From Drosophila persimilis (lineage: Eukaryota > Arthropoda > Insecta > Diptera > Drosophilidae): DNA of 64,000 nt. The stretch spans positions 248,001-312,000 of the forward strand of contig NW_020825429.1 of assembly GCF_003286085.1 (NCBI RefSeq). The letters run 5' to 3'. The first letter of the stretch is position 1, and each line of letters begins with the position of its first letter. This document shows positions 9,791 to 20,247 of this stretch, in pieces. A program made the position numbers and the translations under genes. Below the pieces are notes generated by a model. It worked only from the letters and a program-made list of their open reading frames with translations, did not search any database and had not been told where the DNA came from.

Positions 9791-10321
9791 AGTTAACGTA
9801 CCCAATTCTATTGAGCTCTTATACGAGTTGTAAACAATCTTTGGCATTCCAAAACGAAAACAATTTCAATCTTGGGCCTCCGCCTAATTGATTTCTAAGA
9901 TGTACAATCTCAATGGCTCCCGCCACAATCCCAATCTTTGACACTGGCCTAAATGGAAAACCAATGTTTGCCCACACCCGGCTTCTCATAAACAATCTCA
10001 CACCCGGCTTTCTGCAGATCCTGCACTTTAGGCATTTTACATTTCTCTCTTTCGATGACGAAATCCAATACTCGGGATGGCGAAATCAATTGAAATGTTT
10101 ATAGAAAAACTATTCCCGAAAGGGATCGACGATGCAAAGATCAAAAAGTTCAAGTCAGTCTTGATCCAGAAGCGACACCGCAAAGTCGAGCTAAAAATTA
10201 AGATCGCGCAAACCCTTTGTCCGGAATCCTTTGTGACCCTCAACTTAAATCTATATCTGTGAACTTAGAAGTTAAATAAAAACTTTTTAAAAACGCAATC
10301 CGCTACCGCAGTTATTTAATT
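9791..10321 (+). mobile_element. Errantivirus 1 3' LTR
   Basis: Polypurine tract GAATGGGGGG at 9781-9790, then AGTTAACGTACCC, the AGT start usual for errantivirus LTRs. A poly(A) signal AATAAA lies near 10275. The LTR ends about TTATTTAATT (10321); the end is estimated from the family pattern. Length about 530 bp. Confidence 0.7.
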
Positions 10322-10465
10322 TGCACACATACACCAATGAGTCTATGCCATTTTTTTAGCACTGCTTTTCACTAAGCACCAAACAATGTTTATTGTTTCT
10401 CACTGTTTCTGTTTTATACTGGTTATGGGTTAATTGGTGTCTGGGCCCATAACCTGTTAAAGTTA
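10322..10465. other. Unassigned 144 bp between LTR and DINE-1
   Basis: No coding signal I can trust. Contains a perfect 9-bp inverted repeat GGTTATGGG / CCCATAACC (10421-10429, 10446-10454). May be the target flank of errantivirus 1 or a decayed part of BEL-1. Confidence 0.4.
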
Positions 10466-11132
10466 TTATACCCGATACTCAAAATGAGTATTGGGGTATA
10501 TTAGATTTGTGGTAAAAGTGGATGTGTGTAACGTCCAGAAGGAATCGTTTCCGACCTCATAAAGTATATATATTCTTGATCAGCATCAATAGCCGAGTCG
10601 ATTGAGCCATGTCTGTCTGTCCGTCTGTCCGTCCGTCCGTCTGTCCGTCTGTCCGTCCGTCCGTCTGTCCGTCTGTCCGTCCCCTTCAGCGCCTAATGCT
10701 CAAAGACTATAAGAGCTAGAGCAACGATGTTTTGGATCCAGACTTCTGTGATATGTCACTGCTCCAAAAATATTTCAAAACTTTGCCCCGCCCACTTCCG
10801 CCCCCACAAAGGGCGAAAATCTGTGGCATCCACAATATTGCAGATTCGAGAAAACTAAAAACGCAGAATCATAGAGAATGACTATATCTATCCAGTTGCT
10901 GAATTTGGATCAGATCAGATAATTTTTGTAGCCAAAAGGAACAAATCAATTTGCATTGGCTACGCAGCGCCCGACGTCACGCTCAGACTGATTTTCTGTC
11001 TCTCTCGCACCCATTCTTTGTCGTGTCGTTTAATATTAGCGGCGTCTGCCGGAGGAGAGCCATACTGACTTAGTATCGGGTATAACTGTAGAGTTGCGGT
11101 GTCCGCAGCAACTCACAACGTTCCCCCTCGTT
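10466..11132 (+). mobile_element. DINE-1, internally deleted (667 bp)
   Basis: Both ends are present (TTATACCCGATACTC ... CCCCCTCGTT) but the middle modules are missing. The GTCT/GTCC microsatellite (about 10612-10682) is expanded compared with the other copies. It appears inserted in BEL-1 pol, which continues to the right. Confidence 0.88.
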
Positions 11133-11952
11133 ATTAATTAGCTATTAGCTATTTCGGAACTGAATTGGATAGCTTGTTGTTGTTTTACTATTAATACTTT
11201 GGCACTCTTAATCTCCTTCACTGTCAAAAATGGAGGAAATTCTTTTTTTTTTTGGTTTGATTTGAATAAACCTCAATACATATGCAATGATTCTTTCTAG
11301 TTTATGCATTGACGAATATTTTTGTAATAATTCATAAAAAATGTTATTTTTTGCTATTACAATTGTTGTGCCAACAACTTATTTTTCTTCTTCCTCTTTT
11401 GGCCAATGTTCCTTAGATTTCGCCAACCATTCAGGCCCTTTTCACCAAATCTTAAAATCTTGTAGCTTATCTGCAGCTTATATGCCCCTTGATGCTACAT
11501 CTGCTGAATTGTCTTCAGTTCTAATGTGTCCCCATTTAATTTCTTCAGTTTTTCTTACTTCGTCAGATCTACGCCTGAGAAACTTGTCTTTATTGTCTCC
11601 ATTCTTTATCCAGGCTAGAGTAATAGTAGAATCACTCCAGGCATAACACTCTACATTACTTCCAACCGCTATTTTCACCCGCTGAATTAATTTTGCCAGA
11701 AGATGTGCTAGTTTTGGTTAGTTAGTTTTGCTAGTTATAGTTTTGGAATAGTTTTCCGATTCTCTTTGGATTAACTTTGCTTTTGCTGGCTATTATAATT
11801 GTAGAACTATCTACCTTGGCATAAGCCTTTTCGGATGCATCGGCAAACCCATGAATTTGCAGCGACTTATTGTGCTGAGAATTTAGCCATCTTGGTATCC
11901 GAATGCTCTCTAACTCTGTTAAACTATTTTTAAATGAATTCCAATCCCGAGT
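11133..11952 (-). pseudogene. pol: BEL-1 pol, RNase H part (BEL/Pao)
   Basis: Minus-strand fragment of a BEL/Pao polyprotein. From right to left: the connection region up to Ser-Glu-Gln-Asp at the 13-bp repeat, RNase H with IHGFADASEKAYA (about 11825-11865), a second RNase H block YAWSDSTITLAWI (about 11610-11645), the ADVASRG motif (about 11480), and the start of the linker to integrase (TVKEIKSAKV, about 11200). Several frameshifts and stops occur near 11680-11760. It continues the RT part at 56761-57406 and 63831-64000; the reading stops at the same Glu-Gln-Asp on both sides. Confidence 0.8.
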
Positions 11953-11965
11953 ATCCTGTTCTGAT
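11953..11965. repeat. 13-bp target-site duplication, left copy
   Basis: ATCCTGTTCTGAT, identical to 56748-56760. It sits inside BEL-1 pol just left of the LOA element start. Confidence 0.75.
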
Positions 11966-12047
11966 TCTGGTCTGATGAGCTCGTGAGGTGGCTCAAAAGG
12001 GGCCTAGCTGAGGCCACCGGACGGGTCGCAGGTTGCGGATAGCGAAC

Positions 12048-12080
12048 GACCTACCTATATACAGGTCATATAGGTAGGTC
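12048..12080 (+). other. 13-bp perfect inverted repeat in LOA 5' UTR
   Basis: GACCTACCTATAT (12048-12060) and its exact complement at 12068-12080, loop 7 nt. Preceded by two shorter potential hairpins (GGCCT/AGGCC at about 12001-12015; CGCA/TGCG at about 12027-12037). Compact structure at the 5' end of a non-LTR element. Confidence 0.7.
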
Positions 12081-12229
12081 AGCTGCGAATAAGCGGACAT
12101 CCCTAGGGAGAGTACCGAAAATAAGCAGCCCCGGACAGCCAGCGGGTGTTCGCGAAGTAGCAACACTGACGATGCGCTTGTGGTGCCGCCTCGAATAAAG
12201 AGCTCAGGGACTTGGCAGCCCCCTGTTCT

Positions 12230-13434
12230 AAGTATGCCTTATCCGGGCAACGTGGATCTCTGTCCGGACGTACCCTTCTCTGCAGCTCGTGGGAATAGAA
12301 TAGAAGATATGAAAAATAAACAAAATGACTCTGGCATTCCCCAAATGCCAACAGGGAGCAATCCCAAACAGGGGAAGGCAGCGGCCCAAAGGCCTGGCCC
12401 AACCCGCAAATCAGCAGTGAAAACCTGCGCGGCGGAAGATGCTAAGGAGAGCCGAAAGGGGTCCCATCCCGGTGTAGGGGTGGGTGGTGAATTGGCTCCC
12501 AAAACCGATACCTTGGCAGAGTGGCTATGCAATCCTGCGGCTGCTCTGTCTGTTGGTAAAGTGCGGGTGATGAGTCACCATCTACTAGTGTCCAAATCTT
12601 TTACATATGCCGATAGAAGGAGTGCTGGCAATATACTCCGTCGGCAGAACGCAAGCCAGATGTCCAGCCCGACGGACAAATGGATAAAGAAGGTTGAGTG
12701 GGCCTCGAAGGTGCTGCCGGAAGGAAGCACCGAAGGAAGGCAAGGAAGCACCGAAGAAGGAAGCCCCTCAGCCAAAAAGGCAGCGCTCGCAAGAGACTCC
12801 TGGGCCAACACCGAAGCGCTCCAGAGTACTGCCTAACACTTCGTTCGCGCAGCTTGCCAGAGAAAGGACGCTGATTGGCATCCTGGACAAAGGCAGCGCG
12901 GACTCCAGAATCCCTAGGAACCAGTGGAATTGGGTGGAAGCGGCACTGGCCGACCGCTGCTTCGAGCTGCTAGAAAAGCAGCCAGGAAAGCAGCCAGATA
13001 GATTGCAAAGATGCCACCCCCACCTCCCAACAGCGGACTGGAAGGTGGTCAAAGTTGAGACGACACAGGGCCCCACAAACCAGGCGGTGGTCGTCCTCAA
13101 CAAAGCGTCGCTGGCCCCGATTGAGGCTGCCAAAGGCGAGCTCAATTTTGGGTTCAGCTCTGTGACCGTAAAGGTCTACAAGTCGGATGCAGCGGCCGGG
13201 GCACGTCCTGTCGACAAGCCAGTCGAGCAGGACGCTGCCTCGGAGTTCGAAGCACCCGACGATCACACAGAGACAGACCCAGAGGGCTACTCCACCGATG
13301 GCACGCTGAGATGCGACTTCGAGGCGATGTGTTGCCACGAGGAAGTCGAGGACGATCCAGATGCCGACATCACAGTGGTGGAGAACACTAAGGATGTCCT
13401 TGAGGCTCCTTCAGATCAATCTCCACCACTGTAA
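12230..13434 (+). pseudogene. LOA ORF1 (RNA-binding/gag-like), frameshifted
   Basis: ORF1 of the LOA element, the RNA-chaperone protein. An N-terminal Lys/Gln/Pro-rich disordered part runs from a Met at about 12234 and is open to about 12836 in one frame. A basic KEAPKK/PKRQRS stretch, and the folded domain with WKVVKVE...QAVVVLNKASL and GELNFGFSSVTVKVY (about 13030-13180), lie in another frame, open to the stop at 13434. That domain matches the DUF4780 type usual in Drosophila LOA/Bilbo ORF1. The C-terminal tail is acidic. The frame change is around 12700-12730, so at least one indel is present. Confidence 0.7.
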
Positions 13435-16400
13435 AGAAGCATCCGCTGCTCTTATACTCCGCCTCGAAGAGAGCGGAGCAGACGTAGCCCTGATCCAGGA
13501 ACCTTGGATAGTGGGAGACAAGGTTTGTGGACTAGGGTCGAAGGAGTACAAGATAATTGTAGCTCAACATGAAAACCCGTTTATATCGTTCTGCTCCATA
13601 ATTATAGCGATAGCGACAACACGGCGGCAAGCCTAGAGCTGAAAGGCACACATGTAAGGCTGATGTCGTCCTACATGGCCCATGAGGGAAACGATCCTCC
13701 CAACGACCTTATTCGCAAACTAGCCAGCGACAGCGAGAAGTCGGACATAGACCTATTAATAGGTTGCGATGCCAACGCTCACCACACTCAATGGGGGAGG
13801 TCGAACACAAATGTAAGGGGTGAGTCACTTTTCAGCTTCATCCTTAACTCAAATCTATTTATTTGTAATCGGGGAAACGACCCCACTTTTATAATTAACG
13901 AGGGGGAACGTTGTGAGTTGCTGCGGACACCGCAACTCTACATTTATACCCGATACTTCGTCAGTATGGCTCTCCTCCGGCAGACGCCGCTAATATTAAA
14001 CGACACGACAAAGAGTGCGTGCGAGAGAGACAGAAAATCAGTCTGAGCGTGACGTCGGGCGCTGCGTAGCCACTGCAAATTGATTTGTTCCTTTTGGCTA
14101 TAAAAATTATCCGATCTGATCCAGATTGAGCTACCGGATAGATATGGTCATTATCTATGATTCTGCGTTTTTAGTTTTCTCAATTCTGCAATATTGTGGA
14201 TGCAACAGATTTTCGTCCTTTGTGGGGGCGGAAGGGGGTGGCGCGAAATTTTGAGATATACATTTTATAGTGAGATCTAACAGGAGTGCGGATACTAAAT
14301 TTGGTTACTCTAGCCTTAATAGTCTCTGAGATTTGTGAATATCCCCAGATTTGCATCCTTTGCGGGGGCGGAAGGGGGTGTGGCGAAATTTTGAAACAAA
14401 CTCGTCTCGGTCCGATATATTAGGAGTGTGGATACCAAATTTGGTTGCTCTAGCTTTTGATGCTGGCTATAATAATAATACGATCCAATTCAGATTCTGC
14501 ATTCTAAAAGATATGGTCATTCTCTACGATTCTGCTTTTTTTGTTTTCTCGTATCTTTAAAATTGTGGATGCCACAGATTTTCGCCCTTTGTGGGGGCGG
14601 AAGTGGGCGGGGCAAAGTTTTGAAATATTTTTGTAGCAGTGACATATCACAGAAGTCTGGATCCAAAACATCGTTGCTCTAGCTCTTATAGTCTTTGAGC
14701 ATTAGGCGCTGAAGGGGACGGACAGACGGACAGACGGACGGACGGACAGACGGACAGACAGACATGGCTCAATCGACTCGGCTATTGATGCTGATCAAGA
14801 ATATATATACTTTATGGGGTCGGAACCGATTCCTTCTCCCAACCTGTTAGACATAGTCAAGAGTTGGCAAGTCCTTGATGACCACTCTTTCTCTGACCAC
14901 AGATACATCGAGACCCCACAATCCCTCGAGTGTCCGAAACCTATGGACTATATTAATCCCAGGAAAGCCAACTGGGAAAAATATAGCTCAGCCCTGGAGG
15001 ACTTACTCCCCTCCAAAGAACCATCATGCCCGGACACAAAAGACGACCTAGATCTCCTAGTGAACAGGTTCACAGAAGCATGCAACAAAGCCTTCGCGGT
15101 AGCATGCCCCTCTAGCAAACCTAGGACGAAAAAGAAACCCCCCTGGTGGTCAAAACAAATAGACATCCTACGTAAAAGCTGCAGGACCCTCTTCAACAGG
15201 GCCAAAAGCGCGAACGAGGAGAGCCACTCGGCAGACTACAAAATCAGTCTGTAACTATATAAAAAGGAAACAAGGAAAGCAATAAGCATTGAGGAAACGT
15301 CAGAGGCCGCAAGGCTTCGCAAGATTCTCTCAAAAACTAACCCCTCGGTAGAGTATCTTAAAAGGAATGACGGCACGTGGACTATCTCCAGTGAGGAGTC
15401 CCTGCACATTCTACTAGACACGCATTTCCCAGGGTACACAACCATCGAAACGGAGTACCATCTCCCAGGAGAGGGACCGGTAACCTCGATGGATCACATC
15501 CTCACAAAACGTAACATAAGCTGGGCTGGGCTTCAACCCGTTCAAATCGCCAGGCCCAGACCAGGTAATCCCGGCACAACTTCAGAAGGCCGGGGATACG
15601 GCGATCAACTGGCTACAAGGTATCTTCAGGAAGATACTGGCTGTGGGTACAATCCCGCGAACATGGCTTAAGGCAATGATAGTCTTCATTCCCAAAGCAG
15701 GAAAAGCCTCGCACTCAACTGCAAAAGACTTTAGGCCAATCAGCCTATCGTCCTTCCTCCTCAAAACCTTTAAGAGACTCGTCGGGGTGCAACTGAGGAC
15801 AACTATACACCCTCAGTTGCTGTCAGGCGCACATCCTGCCTACCGGAAAGGAAAATCCACGAAAACGGCTCTTCATGAAGGGATCTCAGCGGTACAGAAA
15901 TCTCTGCATCACAAAGAGTACTCACTCATAGCCTTTCTTGATATTGATGGAGCTTTCAACAACGTTATACCGGGCGCCATTACAGAAGCCCTGACTGACC
16001 TGGGGGTGGACCGTCACTTGGTGATGCTCATTGATCAATTGCTCACATGCAGTACGGTGACATCATCGATGGGATCGTCCGCCCAGTCAAGGTATGTCAA
16101 CAGAGGCACCCCGCAAGGTGGTGTCCTGTCTCCTCTTCTGTGGAACATAGCAGTCAACAAGATTCTATGTGACCTAGAAGGGGGGGTGGGGCTGCAAAGT
16201 CGTGGCCTATGCGGACGACGTTGCGATTATCTTCTCGGGGAAATACCCCCAAACACTGTGAGACTTAATGACCGCAAAGCTAGCGCAACTGTCGGATTGG
16301 ACAGAATCGCGCGGTCTGGGAGTAAATCCCTCAAAAACGGAACTCGTATTATTCACAAATAAATACAAGGTCCCGCCCCTCAACACCTCCAATACTACAA

Positions 16401-17600
16401 GGATGCAGGCTCTTCTTTAGCGACAGTGCCAGTTACTTAGGGTTGGTAATTGACAAGAAGCTTAGCTGGATCCTGAATGTCAAAGACAGAGTGAAGAAGG
16501 CAATGACTGCACTCTACACATGCAAAAAAGCTATTGGGCTAAGATGGGATATGATACCAAGCATAGTCCAATGGATATATCAAGCTATAGTTAGACCAAT
16601 TCTACTCTACGGAGTTACGGTGTGGTGGCCGGCCCTATCAAAAAGGGCGATCACCAAGCAACTGGGCAAAGTCCAGCGGACTGCCGCCCTATGTATTAGC
16701 GGAGCTCTTCACACCACCCCAAATGATGCGCTAAATGCCATCCTATGCCTACAGAGCCTTGACCTCGCAGGAAAGGAACGGGCAGAAGCAGCAGCAATAC
16801 GTCTAAGAGACTCAGATCAATGGGTGACACAGTGCATAGGTCACTCAGCCATATTAAATAATAGCAGTACCGTTCCCTCAAAAACAGACTACCAAGTTCC
16901 AAGAGAGTACACAGTCACTCCCTTCGACACAATCATCCCTCACAGAGACGAATGGCTCGAGGGACTCCCAGGCCCATATGGGGCCATAAACATCTTCACA
17001 GATGGATCAAAGCTGGACGACAGAGTCGGAGGGGGAATCTACTCTGAACAGCTAAACATAAGGCATTCCTTCAGGCTCCCAGATCATTGCAGTGTCTTTC
17101 AAGCGGAAGTCATAGCAATCAGGGAGGCTCTAGACTGCCTACAAGCGGCTGCCGTTACGGCAACCAAGCTAAACATTTATAGCGACAGCCAGGCTGCGAT
17201 CAAATCGCTAAGTGCGATTTCCTCGAACTCGGCCACCGTGGCAGACTGCCGCAAATCTCTGCACGAGATGGCTCAGCAATTTCCTATTAGACTGATTTGG
17301 GTCCCGGGCCACCGGGACATCGAGGGCAACTTTATAGCTGGCCAGATTTGGCACTACAATCCCCCTTCTCCAAGACAAGGAGGATATCTGTATGCCAATG
17401 GCCGCCTGTCGCAGCTGTAGAGACGAGGAAGAGGAGGAGACAGTGGAACATCTGTTCTGCTCCTGCCCAGCTCTCAGCAGAAGAAGGCTACAGCACCTGG
17501 GCTCAGCCTTTCTACACGACATCTCAGAGATGTCCAAACTATGTCCCAGGAGGATGGCGAACTTTGTGAGAGCATCTGGATGGGATAATTGCTGACAGGA
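13361..17600 (+). pseudogene. LOA ORF2 (endonuclease-RT-RNase H), copy 1, broken
   Basis: AP endonuclease start LRLLQINLHHCKEA and LIQEPW (about 13390-13510), then DANAHHTQWG (about 13770-13800). A DINE-1 then replaces a short stretch, and the endonuclease end resumes with DDHSFSDHRYI (about 14880). The RT contains SLSSFLLKTFKRLV, LDIDGAFNNV, GTPQGGVLSPLLW, and a YADD whose coding (about 16205-16222) is in a shifted frame. RNase H has FTDGSK (about 16995) and IYSDSQAAI (about 17185); a terminal Cys-His motif FCSCPAL follows near 17455. Stops at about 13636 and 15252, frameshifts near 15600 and 16200, and the roughly 240-bp deletion leave it dead. ORF1 and ORF2 overlap by about 70 bp. Confidence 0.8.
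13898..14837 (-). mobile_element. DINE-1 inside LOA copy 1, truncated at its 5' end
   Basis: Reverse orientation: starts (on +) with AACGAGGGGGAACG and runs to the GTCC/GTCT microsatellite (about 14717-14762) and GGATTCCTTCT-type 5' region, but stops at CTTCT (14837) and lacks the terminal TTATACCCGATACTC. It carries a C (CGGAACCGATT) where other copies have A, as does the DINE-1 at 53123-53710. Confidence 0.85.
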
Positions 17601-17717
17601 AGTCTCACAACGCAGGAAGGAATGATCCTATGCGGTATTACAACGGGCCGAAACCGGCCTAAATGTGACGGGTTCCGAGCGAGCCCGCCAGCCGCCTCAA
17701 CCTAACCTAACTTAACC

Positions 17718-17802
17718 TTGTTGATGTATATGCTTTGTGCAAATTCTGGTATTGAGTTGGATATTAAGAATTCGTTTAATTGTACACTGCAATTATGTAT
17801 TT
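17718..17802 (-). pseudogene. env: Errantivirus 2 env fragment flanking the array
   Basis: 85 bp whose minus-strand translation is continuous (CSVQLNEFLISN, then SIPEFAQSIYIN) and of env type. It sits on the far side of the full DINE-1 at 17803-18911 from the env segment ending at 18912, so it marks the original env into which that DINE-1 inserted. It is cut on its left by the 3' end of LOA copy 1. Confidence 0.6.
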
Positions 17803-18911
17803 TTATACCCGATACTCAAAATGAGTATTGGGGTATATTAGATTTGTGGTAAAAGTGGATGTGTGTAACGTTCAGAAGGAATCGTTTCCGACCCTATAAA
17901 GTATATATATTCTTGATCAGCATCAATTGCCGAGTCGATTGAGCCCTGTCTGTCTGTCCGTCCGTCCGTCTGTCCGTCTGTCCGTCCCCTTCAGCGCCTA
18001 ATGCTCAAAGACTATAAGAGCTAGAGCAACGATGTTTTGGATCCAGACTTCTGTGATATGTCACTGCTCCAAAAATATTTCAAAACTTTGCCCCGCCCAC
18101 TTCCGCCCCCACAAAGGGCGAAAATCTGTGGCATCCACAATTTCGACGATACGAGAAAACTAAAAACGCAGAATCGTAGAAGATGACTATATCTTCTAGA
18201 GTGCAAAATCTGAACCAGATCGTATAATTATTACAGCCAGAATCACGAAAACAATTTCACTCTTTCTCGCTCTGTCTCACTCTAACACACAGGTTTCATG
18301 GTCGGTTTTGCCAATTGCAAAATATGAGTTCAAGGATCTCAGAACCTATAAAAGCCAGAGCAACCAAATTTGGTATCCACACTCCTGTGATATCGGACCT
18401 TGACCGTTTCGTGTCCAAATTTCGCCACACCCCCTTCCGCCCCCGCAAAGGACGAAAATCTGAGGCAACCACAAATCTCAGAGACTATTAAGGCTAGAGT
18501 AACCAAATTTGGTGCACACACTCCTTTAAGATGTCACTATAAAACGTATATCTCAGAATTTCGCCCCACCCCCATCCGCCCCCACAAAGGACGAAAATCT
18601 GTTGCATCCACAATATTGCAGATTTGAGAAAACTAAAAACGCAGAATCATAGATAATGACCATATCTATTAGATTGCTGAATCTGGATCAGATCAGACCA
18701 TTTTTTTTAGCCAAAAGGAACAAATCAATTTGCAGTGGCTACGCAGCGCCCGACGTCACGCTCAGACTGATTTTCTGTCTCTCTCGCACGCACTCTTTGT
18801 CGTGTCGTTAAATATTAGCGGCGTCTGCCGGAGGAGAGCCATACTGACTTAGTATCGGGTATAACCGTAGAGTTGCGGTGTCCGCAGCAACTCACAACGT
18901 TCCCCCTCGTT
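17803..18911 (+). mobile_element. Full-length DINE-1 at the left edge of the array
   Basis: Complete element, TTATACCCGATACTC to CCCCCTCGTT, 1,109 bp, with microsatellite (17947-17990). Inserted in errantivirus 2 env. Sequence from 17996 onward recurs as the DINE-1 part of every array unit. Confidence 0.88.
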
Positions 18912-19882
18912 ATTAATGCGTTATCTTCTACTTTTATTTCTTGGTTTAGGCAATCTTGGTTTAATATGGTTTTTGGTAATTTCCAAGTTAACAATATATT
19001 GGGTTCTATGAAACTTATTTGAAAGTTTTGGTGTGCTTTGGTGTATGGACATTTTGTTTCTATTTGTTTGACTATTCCTGATATACATTCGTCATTTATT
19101 TTTCGTTTTGATTCTCTTTCATATACCTCGTTTTCTAGAACGTAATAATTGTTTTGCGTTAGGTCAGTGAGGATGTTATTATCTTCATCTGGATATGGGA
19201 CAATTTTAAGTATAGGAATATTTCTGATCTCTCGTGGGATGTTGGAAATTATTAGTATTTGGTTAGTGTCTGATTTCAACCAGGTAGATGTTTTGATATT
19301 TAATAATTTCAGGTAATGTTTCAGGTAATCCTGCATTAATAATTTTGGATTAAAGATACCTAATCTTGTTAGCTGCATGCCTAATTCAATATCCTCTATG
19401 TACTCAGTAAAATGTTAAAGGTTAAATATTAATATTTCTAGTTGCTTATTTCTGTCATTATCCTTGTTTAATTTATTGACAACTTCTATGCCAGAATTTA
19501 CTGCTTGAATTACTAAGTTTAATTCGTTAGCTTGAACACTGTGGCTAGCCAGATTGTCTCTTTTGCCTACTGCATTTATAAGACCTCTTTTGTTTCTTTT
19601 GGCTATTTTTATGCCGTTGAATTCACGTTGCAATTTCTCGACTAAATATTGAACTTGGATTTCGTTATTAAATTGGGTTGCCTGTTCTAGTAAACTCTGA
19701 TATGTTTCATCTGTTCTTGTTATATTAATTGTTAGATAATGGTATTCATAATTAATCGGTATGATAATGGTATCTGTTTTGAATATGAGATATCCATTCC
19801 TTGAGTTGATGGGATCTATCTCTATATTCTGTCCGGTAGACTGTAGGACGGTGAACATTAGTAAGATTATAATCTTAATCAT
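18912..19882 (-). pseudogene. env: Errantivirus 2 env, unit 1 (internal stop, 3' cut by DINE-1)
   Basis: Minus strand. Starts with Met and a hydrophobic signal peptide (IKIIILLMFTVLQSTG), a short surface region, a furin-type site (KRNKRG, residues about 96-101) followed by LINAV, then helical segments. An in-frame TAA at about 19415 divides it; the frame continues without a shift to 18912, where the DINE-1 boundary cuts it. A short in-frame loss downstream of the fusion site is likely, because the sequence goes straight from LINAVG to KRDNLA. The same TAA is found in all seven units. Gypsy-type env, unlike the 17.6/ZAM-type of errantivirus 1. Confidence 0.85.
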
Positions 19883-20247
19883 GATGTAGCTCCGGATTCC
19901 CAGTACTCTCTTCGGGTACTCTGCAATTATCGTATTTACTTTTATTAGATTTTTTCTTTCTTTTGAATTTCGTATTATAGTGGGTGATTTTCCTCCCTAT
20001 ATTTTTCTCTTCAAAGTGCTTTTCGTCTACCTGCCTAATTTCCCCTGTTCTTTTGAACGGGTTGGTTGTTTTTGTTTTAACTAGGGGTGCATTCTTGTAG
20101 CGTGTGTCTACTTTAAAGTCGATTCGATCGTTATTCAAATGATTGATCTTACTAACTTTATTCAGTTGGATGTTATAATCTGGTAGTCCGGCGTACAGGA
20201 AGATATCAGCTGGGGATCTTTTTGTAGTATTATGAACCGTTTTATGG
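19875..20247 (-). pseudogene. pol: Errantivirus 2 integrase C-terminal part, unit 1
   Basis: Continuation of the integrase in another frame: HKTVHNTTKRSPADIF, then a basic tail rich in Lys/Asn, ending at a stop near 19875. Its end overlaps the start of env by 8 bp, a usual errantivirus arrangement. Confidence 0.75.

Larger units (their letters stand above)
11966..17717 (+). mobile_element. LOA-clade non-LTR retrotransposon, copy 1 (with internal DINE-1)
   Basis: 5' untranslated region rich in hairpins, ORF1 (about 12230-13434), ORF2 with AP endonuclease, RT and RNase H (13361-17600), and a 3' end GCCGCCTCAACCTAACC. A DINE-1 interrupts the endonuclease (13898-14837). RNase H after RT plus this tail is characteristic of LOA elements (Bilbo, Trim, Baggins relatives). 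About 240 bp is deleted near 17335-17415 compared with copy 2. The left flank is BEL-1; the right flank is errantivirus 2 env. Confidence 0.85.

Noticed and set aside
11972-11979. CTGATGAG at the LOA start as a hammerhead ribozyme core
   Set aside because: No GAAA partner with a plausible stem III follows; the downstream CAAAAGG does not fit the core.
17645-17717. CCTAACCTAACTTAACC as telomeric repeat or HeT-A/TART end
   Set aside because: Drosophila lacks short telomeric repeats, and this is the known type of 3' tail in LOA-clade elements, directly after the ORF2 terminus.
18400-18627. 75-residue frame repeated in every DINE-1
   Set aside because: It lies within noncoding DINE-1 modules, is conserved only because the DNA is, and has no protein-like features.
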